DNA from: Schistosoma mansoni
Lineage: Eukaryota > Platyhelminthes > Trematoda > Strigeidida > Schistosomatidae
Direction of reading: 5' to 3'
NCBI RefSeq assembly: GCF_000237925.1
Contig: NC_031502.1
Span: forward strand, 45,210,215 to 45,274,214
Length of the DNA stretch: 64,000 nt
Shown: in pieces, positions 11,601 to 23,280 of the stretch
Layout of the letters: every line of letters starts with the position of its first letter
Position numbering within the stretch: the first letter of the stretch is position 1
The notes under the pieces: model-generated
What the model saw: the letters and a program-made list of their open reading frames with translations, nothing else
What the model was told of the DNA's origin: nothing
Database searches by the model: none
Translations under genes and position numbers: made by a program

Positions 11601-11880
11601 CTTACTAGTTATTCGCGATACAGTGAAAGCTGACATTGGATACACTGCAGCTCGACTCGTTTATGGAACGAAACTTTGACTTCCAGGAGAGTCCGTGGAT
11701 CCTTCACCTTTTTCAATGAACATGGATCTGAACTCCAACACGACCAGACTTACAAACGCAATGCGTTCAGTTAAACCTGTTTCCACTGGACCACAATCAA
11801 CTGATGTGTTCGTTTAACCTGACTTACGATATAGTAAGATTTCCAGAACATTCAAACGATTATTGCACGGAAGATACCAG
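8700..11880 (+). mobile_element. decayed Gypsy-like LTR retrotransposon gag-pol (Boudicca-like)
   Basis: Plus-strand gag-pol relic in canonical order. Around 9070-9130 a CHCC-type nucleocapsid remnant (CWCHNQRGK) appears. Reverse transcriptase lies at about 9700-10060 (KIDLVKAYNQI, then MPFGLGNAAQTFQRF). RNase H follows at about 10440-10830 (FTDHKPLTF, DYISQF). The integrase zinc domain and core lie at about 11040-11470 (ELSHPGV, RSCVSCQKSK, DLVGPLPDSNGYSYLLTCVDRLTGWPEA split by no stop), and a C-terminal part continues to about 11870. In-frame stops at about 9943, after RNase H, and at 11470 show it is dead. The CHCC nucleocapsid points to the CsRn1/Boudicca clade. Confidence 0.88.
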
Positions 11881-12480
11881 TTAACATTTTGCCTTGTCTC
11901 GATTTTCTTTTAAATTATGTATAATTAAAACATTTAATATGCTTGTCCTTATATATTTATGCCAAAGACAAACAAATATTTTTGCTAATATGTGAATATA
12001 TATTTTTTTCTTTAAAAAACCGAAAAAATCAAAAAGTCGCCTTTACGCTGTCGTAGGTCCATGAGTTTATTTACTTTTTTCCGCCCTCTTTGTGTCTTTA
12101 CACGGGTACGAGTGCATATCGACATGCACTCATATATTCTTTTTTTCCTTTCCAGGAAAAAAACGACGAATTTTACGAGGAACCGAAATTTCGATTGTAC
12201 TTTGCTTACTTATTACTATGTTGTACTTCATGGTCCCTTATTGTAAGGAAAGACGACCAGACACCGCTAAACACAGCAAGCTATCAGAAGGGTGTTTACC
12301 AACGACAAGTTCGTCGGGTTTAAACTACTGGCTGACCACGTTGTAGGGTCATCAGTACTCCATTAGAGGGGCTGATCTGTAGCGGTAAATAAATCCCCAA
12401 AATCAATAGATCTGTAAGCGTTCGACATTTGACGCTGACTACATTAGTTTTAATATACTCACCCGGCTGAAGGCACTCAG
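11881..12480 (+). mobile_element. probable 3' region of the Gypsy-like element
   Basis: AT-rich sequence after the integrase remnant, with T-rich runs and overlapping short frames that I regard as non-genic. The part near 12300-12400 has the look of a retroelement 3' region. I could not find a matching LTR on the 5' side, so the boundary is a guess. Confidence 0.35.
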
Positions 12481-14259
12481 TCATGCATCCCTACCAGGTC
12501 ACAACCGCTAGCCAGTTTAGATAAGTCGCTTCTCCATATATTGATAATCTATCAAATATATCTTCGGACCTCCTCGCTTCTGACTTTTGATTTCACTGGG
12601 TAAGCACGACTTAATTATGGGTGTTGCTGGTGAAGTGTTGTCAAACGACAATACCTGTGGCATCATCAAAAGTTTGCTAAAAGTACAACAAAGAAGATAA
12701 TTGGTCGTGTAAAAGAAACTAAACGTTCCAGTCAGTGATAGCTGAAAACACTTCACAGAAGATATCAACAGCCAGTTTGATGTTGGTTGCTGTTATCTCT
12801 TTACAGCCCCAGGACATCCTCGATCACGTGGTGTAACAAGATATTTCTCCAAAAACTTCAGGAGTTCCATAGCGTTAGTGACCCAGGAAGGTTGATTCTT
12901 GCAGACAAGTTAGGGTGCCGTAGCCGTTAGGTAACTAACTTTGATTCAATATGAAATGGACGAGACTACTTCATCCTTTGTTGAATTGAAACTCACTCTC
13001 GTTGTAGAGGTTGGTGGCTATCTGTGAATAATGCTGAACTAGTTGTTTAAGTTGAAATACTAATCCACAAGGATAGGATGCAACGAATGTTCACAGAACC
13101 TGGTCAACATAGGCAAAGTTAAAAATGAAAAATCATAAGCATAGAATGCAATAAAAAAGATCATAGTGATAGGTTGCGTTATTCGAAGTCTTTCCCACCA
13201 ATGTAGACCATCAACGTTGATGACCTATGTCGAATGATTGGAGACCTACTCGAGTTAGACGGGGACGGTGTAACGAGTAAGCTAACTTCGAGGTCACACC
13301 TCGAGACCAGCACCTTACGTGAATTGAACCATCGACGTATCAAGGGATCATGGATGCTCTGAAGACTGTACAACACAAAGGACGTTATTACAAGAGTATA
13401 TTGGTCAAAGTAGACACAAGCGAAAGTAGAACCACTACCGCATGGGCCAGTCCATGGCGTATGATTGACTGATGCGCGTTGACTGTCCTTGACCTTGACA
13501 GGGATCGATTATCTGTTCCATATTCAGTGACTCAACTGCCGGATGATTTGGCTAGGGTTCAATGACACTTCACTGGCCCTACAATGCGATTAAGTTTGGA
13601 GCTTACAGCAATGAGTTTAAGTCTTGGAGCGAACACCAACTCCAGGATGCGAGAACATCTAGCTGACAAGTCATAAATAGAGCGAAAAGCGCGCATCCAT
13701 TCCATCTAATCCCAATGTCTAAGTGGCTAGTACTGTCGTGCATTGTTTTATAAATTGGTGAAAATACTAATGTTTTGGGCATTTTTGTATATCAACTACG
13801 GATGAATTATAACTCGGCTTTGCATCTGAGAACTAATCTGCCCTATGTTTAACTTTGAAAAGACAGTGCAGACTATGTACGGGCTAATCAGTTGCATCAT
13901 TTGCAGTAATGACTGTTTTAAAAGACTATAAAATTTACATGTCCCTATACGCTTGAAATTGACATTCTCCACTCATATCCTTGAAGAAATTTACAGGAAA
14001 CGTTTTGCTTAGAATTTTGCAGTCCACCTACTCATTTGCCAAGATTCAATTAGTATCTATCTAAGTAAAAGTTCAGATGAATCGGATTCCAGTTTCAAGT
14101 CTTCACGGCGATTTTTCAAGTTGGCCGGTACCAATTCATTAGTTTGGAGGTTTGTTTCTCATTAGTGTGACGTCCTGTATTTATGTAATGACTGCTTTTT
14201 ATATGTGTGGGTGAAAGTCTTCATACTTTGTTGGGTTGACTGAGTTTTACAGAAATGAG
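12481..14259. other. no gene recognised; probably old repeat sequence
   Basis: No open frame with recognisable homology. The stretch at about 12750-13720 is less AT-rich than single-copy intergenic sequence here and looks like a decayed dispersed repeat, but I cannot classify it. Confidence 0.3.
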
Positions 14260-14620
14260 AAATGGTTCTGAGGATATTCATCCTAGGATCATGAGAGCCC
14301 TGACATATGTAATTGTCGAAACATTGACAATAATGTCTGTATATATCACTGAGACTGTCCAGATTCCCAAGAAACTAGAAGGCTGAAATCTTCAGTCTAG
14401 TTTATAAAGTGGGGAGCAGAGAACTAGTTAGGAACTACTGTCCCATTAGTCTGACCGCTGTAGTCGTCAAGCTAATGGGAAGGATTTTTCGAATATTTAT
14501 TCTAAACTATGTGTTTAAATTATGATGAGGGTATTCCAGGGTGGATTCAACGACGAGAAATAAAAACAAAAAGTCTCGCCTCGCTTGTCTATCTTATGAA
14601 AACAGACTGTTACACCTGAA
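14260..14620 (+). mobile_element. CR1-like reverse transcriptase fragment
   Basis: Plus-strand translation with one frameshift gives EDIHPRIMRAL, then VPIPKKLEG-like and SRELVRNYCPISLTAVVVK: the linker before the reverse transcriptase and its first blocks in CR1/SR1-like elements. Its coding is interrupted by the RTE-like copy starting at about 14620. A matching C-terminal block reappears at 15795-16030. Confidence 0.7.
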
Positions 14621-15785
14621 TCTTTTCCCGTCCACTATCCCCATTTTTGTTAAAATTCGTTATAGACTTATTGCTGGAAATAACGTCCTCGTCGACTGAA
14701 TTTTTGGGCATTGATCTCCTACCAAGGGGTCCACCAATCGACTTAGAGTACGCAGATGGCATAGTCCTGTTTGGTGAAGACGCTGACAAAATGCAGAGTC
14801 TTCTGTTAGAACTGAGTAATAATGCCAGGATGTTTGAAATGCGTTTCTCCCCATCTAAATGTGAATTGTTACTCCAGGACTGGCCTGCATCAACACCTGA
14901 ACTAAGGATATGGAGTGAAGTAGTCGAACGCGTCGACAACTTCACTTATCTTGGAAGTCTGATCAGCCCTAATGGGTTGGTGTCTGACGAAATCTCAGCA
15001 CTGATTCGAAAAGCTCGTTTGGCTTTTGCCAACTTACGTCACCTATGGCGAAGACAAGATATCCGTCTATCAATTAATGGACGAGTATACTGCGCAGCAG
15101 TTTGTTGTCTTACCCTACAGCTGCGAAATGTGGTTATTAAGAGCAGAAAATACTCGCAAGTTATTTGATCATATATGTCTTAGGAATATTGTTCGAATCT
15201 GCTGGGATCACCGGGTAAGTAATAGTGAGGTTGGACACAGGGTATTAGGGAATGATGGTATATCAGTTGATGAGGTAATAAATCTTCATCGACTGAGATG
15301 GTTAGGCCACGTGTTACGTATGCCTGAACATCGATTACCACGACGCGCTATGCTGACTAGTGTAGGGGATAGTTGAAAGAAAGTTAGGGGCGACCAAACC
15401 AAAACGTGACATCAGTCCTTGAAGTCAATGACTTCTAGTCTGAGCCATGTTGGTAGATGCAGACTACTTGGTTGGGGTCTGCGCGACTATCGTAACCAAT
15501 GGTTGGAGACTCTGGATGATATGGCTCAGAATCGATCAGTGGTGTATGTGTATATCATCTTTGTCTTCCTTTAAACCTTGAGAATAAAATTGCTTCATAA
15601 CTTCCTTCCTATAATATATCCTTATATATAACTTATCTTTTATACACTACCACCACTAAATTAACTACTTCTATGAATTTGGTGTTTACCTTGTTGTACT
15701 AATGAGGTATGGCAACTTGGCCTGATGCATATATGTGCCTGGTCCTACGTTGTAGCTGACTGGCTGACTGATTTCCGTTATCTTG
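14620..15785 (+). mobile_element. RTE-like (Perere-3/SR3-like) retrotransposon, 3' part, copy A
   Basis: The reverse transcriptase 3' half and C-terminal domain are encoded on the plus strand: NARMFEMRFSPSKCELLLQD, NFTYLGSLISPNGLVSDEIS, RRQDIRLSINGRVYCAAV, then LRWLGHVLRMPEHRLPRRAML. The catalytic YADD box reads YADG. A frameshift near 15100 and a stop at 15374-15376 (GATAGTTGA) inactivate it. The same defects occur in copy B (17270-18480), which lies inverted 1.7 kb away and is identical by eye over about 0.9 kb. The 3' tail (to 15785) is like those of copies B and C but more diverged. Confidence 0.9.
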
Positions 15786-15789
15786 TCGT

Positions 15790-16040
15790 ATGTTATGTGA
15801 TGCTCTAATACTGGCTTACTATACACTGAACAATGGTCCTGGTGTCAAGATTTCCTATTCTTCCCTCCATCGAGCGCTGACCATCTTAGAGGACATTTTA
15901 AGAAAGTCCGAAAACCGAGATCAAATATTGAATTTTTTCTGGCATGGAGTAGTGAATTACTGGAACTCTAGGAGAACTGGCAATATCAGCACCTGTTAAT
16001 GCATTCAGAGCGAGGTTGTATCTTAATGTTACTGTGACTT
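15790..16040 (+). mobile_element. CR1-like retrotransposon C-terminal fragment
   Basis: Plus-strand peptide DALILAYYTLNNGPGV...FFWHGVVNYWNSRRTG, followed after a stop by CIQSE-type residues, matches the conserved C-terminal end of CR1/SR1-like proteins. With the fragment at 14260-14620 it suggests a CR1-like element into which RTE copy A inserted. Confidence 0.65.
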
Positions 16041-16398
16041 CAGAGGGTTAACATAGGTCGACGAAGTTCATATCCTTACTACTGAGGGCTGGTTGTGCTG
16101 GTTTAAAGGTCGTAATGGGTTTTCGCTTATCAGTCATCAGTTCGTGTTTTACTTTTCCACATCTTAATATAAAATGAGTGAATAAAAAATACAACTGGTG
16201 GCCCATTATTTTTATGCTGCAATAGCTCTTTTGCTGAAGAATTCTGGTGCTTCTAGCTCTTCTATCATTTATCGAGTATTTTACAATATGGATGAATACT
16301 GATGACTGAACTTCAAGGCTTTGATTTTACCATCAGTAGTTAGATATTAATCAGACTGCGTATAACCTTTTTTGTTTTTTAAAAAAGTTTATTTACAG

Positions 16399-16600
16399 GA
16401 TATATACTTTACAATGGCATTCACACGGAGGACATCTAGTAGGGCTTGCAAAGAAGTGGCTATGGCTCGCATTGTTGCCTGTTTAAACTCACCACAAGAA
16501 CTTGAAATCATCCTTAAAAATACCGGGGTCTTGTCTTCAAAATCTGGTTCCTGTCTAAGACCTCGAAGAGCAACGTGTACTGGTACTTTGAAGTCTCCTG
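16399..16600 (+). CDS. ORC1: ORC1 exon 1 (5' UTR end and residues 1-62)
   Basis: The acceptor TTTATTTACAG ends at 16398; the ATG at 16414 follows 15 bases later and the exon ends at a GTAATT donor after G 16600 (phase 1). The peptide starts MAFTRRTSSRACKEV and is basic. The assignment rests on phase agreement with exon 2 and on position, not on homology; the next exon is 6.7 kb away. The exon lies between two inverted RTE copies. The acceptor before the ATG suggests either an upstream UTR exon or spliced-leader addition. Confidence 0.65.
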
Positions 16601-19600
16601 GTAATTTTTTTTATCTCGTTTTATCGCTTTTAGTTAAAAAATTGTCAGAGCTATGTTTATCTTCACCTCAAAGGACCCCAAAGTCACTTTCAAATGCAAG
16701 TTGTTTGATTAAAAGTAAGTCATTTTATGGTATGGTCGAATTAATATATATAATGCATACTTGTCACAATTGGTGACAAGTGCTCAACGAAATAAAATTA
16801 AACGAGAGACAATGAGATAATGGATTTCAAATCGAAGTACGATCACGATAGATTTAGTTCACCATATTATTTGTGTAAAAAACAGCAACAGAGTCGTTTC
16901 TAGTCTCTATTTTTATCCCTTCCTGATAACAATTCTGTTGAATTAAAGTCTCTATGACCCCTTCTAGGCTGTTGAATTGGGCTGCGTCCCTTAAGTTAGT
17001 GGGAATGAACGTGGAGCTACGGTGCCTAAATCAAGGTACTGGCTATAGGAAGTGAATTTAAGAGAACTCAGTTACGATAACTCTGATCCCCTATTGTACG
17101 TGTACTCCAGAATATTAAGAAAGAATGATGGATGAAGTTCGTTTTTTGAGGGCACAAAATTCGTTGATTTGTGGTGCAAATTTTGGTCACCAAACGCGGT
17201 GGGCGTATGCATGAACCAAATACTAAAAGTTCATAAAACTCTGTTCGATTAATATGTATTCAGTCAGTCAGTCAGGTACAACGCAGGACCAGGCACATAT
17301 GTGCATCAGGCCAAGTTGCCATACCTCATTAGTATAACAAGGTAAACACCAAATTCATAGAAGTAATTACATCAATAGTAGCAATATAAAAGAAGGATTG
17401 TGTATAAGGATATAATACAAGAAGAAAGAATCAGCTCGTAGAAAGAAATGTATAAAGTAGTTTTGATCTCATAGTTTAAGGGAAGACAAAGATGATATAC
17501 ACATACACCACTGATCGATTCTGAGCCATATCATCCAGAGTCTCCAACCATTGGTTACGATAGTCGCGCAGACCCCAACCAAGTAGTCTGCATCTACCAA
17601 CATGGCTCAGACTAGAAGTCATTGACTTCAAGGACTGATGTCACGTTTTGGTTTGGTCGCCCCTAACTTTCTTTCAACTATCCCCTACACTAGTCAGCAT
17701 AGCGCGTCGTGGTAATCGATGTTCAGGCATACGTAACACGTGGCCTAACCATCTCAGTCGATGAAGATTTATTACCTCATCAACTGATATACCATCATTC
17801 CCTAATACCCTGTGTCCAACCTCACTATTACTTACCCGGTGATCCCAGCAGATTCGAACAATATTCCTAAGACATATATGATCAAATAACTTGCGAGTAT
17901 TTTCTGCTCTTAATAACCACATTTCGCAGCTGTAGGGTAAGACAACAAACTGCTGCGCAGTATACTCGTCCATTAATTGATAGACGGATATCTTGTCTTC
18001 GCCATAGGTGACGTAAGTTGGCAAAAGCCAAACGAGCTTTTCGAATCAGTGCTGAGATTTCGTCAGACACCAACCCATTAGGGCTGATCAGACTTCCAAG
18101 ATAAGTGAAGTTGTCGACGCGTTCGACTACTTCACTCCATATCCTTAGTTCAGGTGTTGATGCAGGCCAGTCCTGGAGTAACAATTCACATTTAGATGGG
18201 GAGAAACGCATTTCAAACATCCTGGCATTATTACTCAGTTCTAACAGAAGACTCTGCATTTTGTCAGCGTCTTCACCAAACAGGACTATGCCATCTGCGT
18301 ACTCTAAGTCGATTGGTGGACCCCTTGGTAGGAGATCAATGCCCAAAAATTCAGTCGACGAGGACGTTATTTCCAGCAATAAGTCTATAACGAAGTTTAA
18401 CAAAAGTGGAGATAATGGACACCCTTGTTGGACACCATTTGAGGTTGCAAAATCAGATGACAGTTCACCACAATCTCTCACTCAACTGGTAGTGTTCAAA
18501 TAAAGAGCCTTCGCAAGGTTTATGCACTTCTGAAGTACACCTTTCAATGACAGACATTGCCACAGAACTTCTCGGTCTACAGAGTCAAATGTTTCTTTTA
18601 ACTCAAGAAAAACTATCATTGTCGGACGCCGATAAGCGTGCCTGTGTTCTACGTCCTGGCGAATGGCGAATATGTGGTCGATGCAGCCACGACCAGGTCT
18701 GAAGCCAGCCCGATTTTCTCGTGTTTGAAGTTCAAGAGTCTCAGTTAGGCGTTCGATAATTATTGAGGCTAGTATTGTGGACGCTATATTGGTCAAACCA
18801 ATCCGTATATTATATGTAAAAATTATCTTTTAAACAATATCAGCGATTGAAATTTAAATAATTCCAACATTTCGTCCAGCACACTTGTCTGGACTTCAGG
18901 GTATATATATATATATATATTTCGCAGGATGATTTTGACCCTATCCTATATATTGGGACGATCAGCGATTGAGGCCAGTCAAATGTGATTACGTTCAACT
19001 CCCAGATTTTAGCTAAAAGATCACTCAGCCTGATTGCTAAAACTAGACCACCGTCCTTAAAGAAATTTGGAACCAATCCATCTGGACCAGCTGCTCTTCC
19101 TCGTTTCAGATCAGTTTGAGGTTTTTTAATTTCAATTAGAGTCGGGCAACCTACTTCAATGTTCCATTCAGGCTGTTTGGGAATGGTGGGTAGTTGTAGA
19201 GTAGCTGGAGGCCAGCTGAATCGCTCCTTAAAGTGTTCCCTCCGTCGGTCTGAACGTCTGGACTGAAAGCAGATAAGCATAATCTTTTTCGGCGATTGCT
19301 TCACTTGCACTTGGCTTCTTAATTCCGGTTTCTTTTATCAACCTGTAAAGCTGTCTTGTGTTACCTACAATGGTTTACTTTCCAATACAATCACATCTTG
19401 ATAATAAAGGAGGGCTTACTTCACAATAACTGAGTGCACAAAGCCGTACATTGGGGCGGATTGAAGTGCCTCAAGGTTTGAAACTTATTTAATATCCCCT
19501 TCCCCTATACGGCTAGTCACAAAGGTAGGTATCTCAAAATATTCTATTTACAATAGTTTAGACAAGCGATTGGGTGTAGATATTAGCCCTTCATTCATGT

Positions 19601-22600
19601 TAAGATGATGAAGGGATTATGTTCAGTTACACAGTGATCGACGAATCACAATCTCTACCTACTACGCATTTATATTTTCATATTATATAAAGTATTAACT
19701 CGAGTCCAGTCACGTATTTTGCGCTGTTCACAGCGACATCTGTCTACTTACTATTTTACCGAATACATGCCATTTATAATACACAAAATATTCAGTTAAC
19801 CTGTTTAAGAATTAGTATCAGATTTCTAGCAGTAGATTTTACATTATGTATCTTTTCATTTATGTTTAAAGATCTTCATCATATTAAAAGACTAATATTT
19901 GAACGAAGAATATTCTTTTCGATAAATTCTCTTCAGGTTCTACAATTATATATCCAAATTAATAATCCGAAAGATGGCCAGGTTAAGGGCAAAGTACATC
20001 GTTTAAAGTCTAAGCATGTGAATTTAGGACTTAAACAAAATATAATAAAATAATATGACTCATATAGAATGTTAATTTGAATCAGCTTATATGTTAAGTG
20101 AACATTTAAGATCCGTGATCAGAATATGGGTCGGATAGGGCGAGAGAAATAATAATTCAATTACACTTCGATCAAATGTTTAGTTGAAGACCATATTGTG
20201 TAAAAATTTATTAGTAAGACATAATAAGGTGGGATGAATGAGAAGTAAATGAATCATGTATTGGGGAAATTAGTAGTGATGTTTAACCAATAGTAATATT
20301 AATAATAATGGTAATAATAATAATGACAACAATACAAAGTGAATGATTTCTTCGAAAAGAAGAATTTCTCTGAATTCTCTTTGTTTTTATTCAATGACAC
20401 AATGGGTTATTTGAGTAATACAAAGGTTTGCGAATAAAGATATCAGAGACAATTACATTGGACTACGAAAGGTTGTAAGTACGATAGTCAAATTAGGTCA
20501 TTCAATAACTATGATTACTACTGATTAATTGGCCTTGAGATTGGCCAGGGGAGAAGAAGCGGTTGAAGATATTTCTTTTGTACTCATGGCTCCGGTTTCT
20601 TAATCCAGATGGCTACTGCTTCAGCCGTTTGAAGGACTTTAAGTCTGAAAAGCTTTGGCAAAAAATTAATGACCCAATCAATAACTGAAAAAGATTGGTT
20701 TATACTGGCACTATGACCAGTTTGCACTAAATAGGCCAATATCGAACTGTTAACTTTCTTCACCAGACCTTTGCTTAACCACTCTGGGAGGTGTTTTGCG
20801 AGCACGAAAATGTGAATTCCTAGGAGTTCGACCAATATAACTTGCTCCACAGGAACAGTCGAACTGATAAATACAAAATGAGGTGATCATTCTAGGTAAT
20901 TCATCTTTTAGCCTCAGTGTCACTTTTGGGCGCTTAGAAAAAACTAATCGTAGTTCTCCGATGTTGAAAGATTTTTGGTTTGTTTTATGCAATCTCTGGG
21001 TTAATGTTTCGCTAGCCGCATCATCTCTGAATTGTGGGCGCATGAACAGGGAAATGTGTGCGCTGCCCTGTCCAGGTATTTTTTCTGTTTAAGTTCCCTT
21101 TTAATGATCCATCAGCTCTCAGTTAAGAGAACGTCCAAAAAGCTATTCTATTATCTCTCTCTTCTTCAAATGTAAACTCAATGGCTGGATGTACTTCATT
21201 AAATTGCTTAAGAACCTCTTGCTGTGATGTATTATCCTTACAGAGGATGAACGTATCATCCATATATCGACAGTAAAATGTGAATTTTTGAATAATCTTT
21301 TTGAGTGGACCATTTTCTAGTTTGGCTAGAAAATATCAGCTAATATAGGGCTCAATAATGAACTCATTGCAACACCATCCGTTTGTTTATATATCTCATC
21401 GTTGAACATGGCCATAGAATACCTTCATTACATGTATTCTCAGTAATTTTGTTCTTTGTGCTCTTTTGCAAAGCTAAGCTAACTTTTGTTCAACAAATTA
21501 ATGTCATCCATGATAGTAAGAAACAAAGGATTAGGTTTTATTTAATACTTGTTAGGTGAGCAGATGGGGCTTAATACACGGATTTGATACAATTCTTATT
21601 ATTAATTAACATGATTACCATTTGTTTCAGTTGAGACAGCACTCAGGTTTATGTTTGACGGGCAAAAACACTTAAATAGTTTGATTTCCTAATCATGTTA
21701 CATGGTAATAATAGTAATAGCAGTAGTAACAATAATAATAATTTCCGGAGTTTTCATCTTACTACCTAAACAAAAGGCAATGCTTGATTATACTTCCGTT
21801 CGCTGCAATTTCTGTAATTATATATTTAAATAATTTCAAATGTGTAGTTTATTAAATACATTGGACTTAAGGTAAATTGAAATTTTACAAATATTCCAAT
21901 TGAAAAGTTCCTAGAATAGTAATAAAATTTGTCGGGTTATGGCTCATAATAGATCTCTCCTCTCTTATAAACCTTCAGCTCGTATTCTCAACAGGATTTA
22001 TTTATACGTGTCGCTGATATAATTTAAGACGTGCATAACTTCTCACAAATATGTCACCTACTAGTCTACTGAAAGATGATTTATAATTATTTTGTTTAAT
22101 TCTTAACATTATCATCTGACATCGAATAACTTTCTCTACTATTTTTATGTAGTGTTACGTAGTTTTCCATAGCAGTTATTTTCATTTATCTGTATATTCG
22201 GTCTTTTATAGAACATTGATTTGTAGTGTGATACATAGGTAAATCAGTTAAGTATATCCAGTTTATTTAAATAAGCCAGAGGTTTCCGTATAGATCGGTT
22301 GAATACGTAATTTGTAAGTATTTAGTTTGTCATTACTACATTTACAAGTAATCGTGTACGATTATTATTATCATTAGATCTGCACTCCTTTAGAGCTTTA
22401 ACTGAAGGCTTCTTTGAGTCTAGTAAATTTTTTCAGATTTCATCTATCAGGAAAACGGCCACTCAACAATTGAACTGTCATGCTAATCCATGTTAAAAAA
22501 TAAGCACCTAACCAATCGAATAAGTAAATTTCAAAGGTAAAAATATTTTAAACTAGTCAAATTAATTATTTCGATTTGGGGAAATTTGTCAGAATTTTAA

Positions 22601-23236
22601 AGTTTTCTTAGTTTAAATTACGAACCGGTCCTAGCTGAGCCATCATCAAAACCAAAAAAAGCACTGGAAAGAGGTTTTTTTTTCCAGTACGGGACTTTTC
22701 GGCAACACTCATCTATGACTTCACCACAAGTGACCGAACTCAAAACCTTATGTCCCACGCGTGAATTCCTGACCTTTAGACTACTGAACTGCCATCCAGC
22801 GTTATAAATATCTAACTTAAGTCAATCTATCATAAAACAAGTAGATGTGAGCTTATTTTATGTATTATCGTCCTTTCACTACAAATAATTGATAGTAATT
22901 TAGTTAAGGTATCTTTACATTTTCTGTCACTCATATCCTTACTCGATTCCCAATTAAACCATTTGAAAATTTGTCACTTATTTATATTCTCTCACTTTTA
23001 TTAATATGCACTCCTTTGACGCGCGCTTTTGATTTGCTATACTTTGTTAGCTAATATACTTGTGGAATCATCCGGCTGTAATACTGAATAGCCCTTTTTC
23101 AACTGACTTTTGTGAATGTCCTCAGTTTTTAACCACATCCTTTTTAAAGGATACTAGCAAAACAAAGACCTCAGGGATGATCAGTAGTTGTAGTTTTGTA
23201 GAAGTAGGAATAAAATGGAAGCGTACTGAATTTAAC

Positions 23237-23280
<44 letters not shown>

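Noticed and set aside
12061-12346. Three overlapping plus-strand frames of 61-84 codons
   Set aside because: They overlap in all three frames in T-rich sequence next to a decayed Gypsy-like element and show no protein-like pattern.
14610-14945. Minus-strand frame of 111 codons (also 18105-18503 on plus)
   Set aside because: Antisense shadow of the RTE reverse transcriptase, seen at both copies because the DNA is the same.
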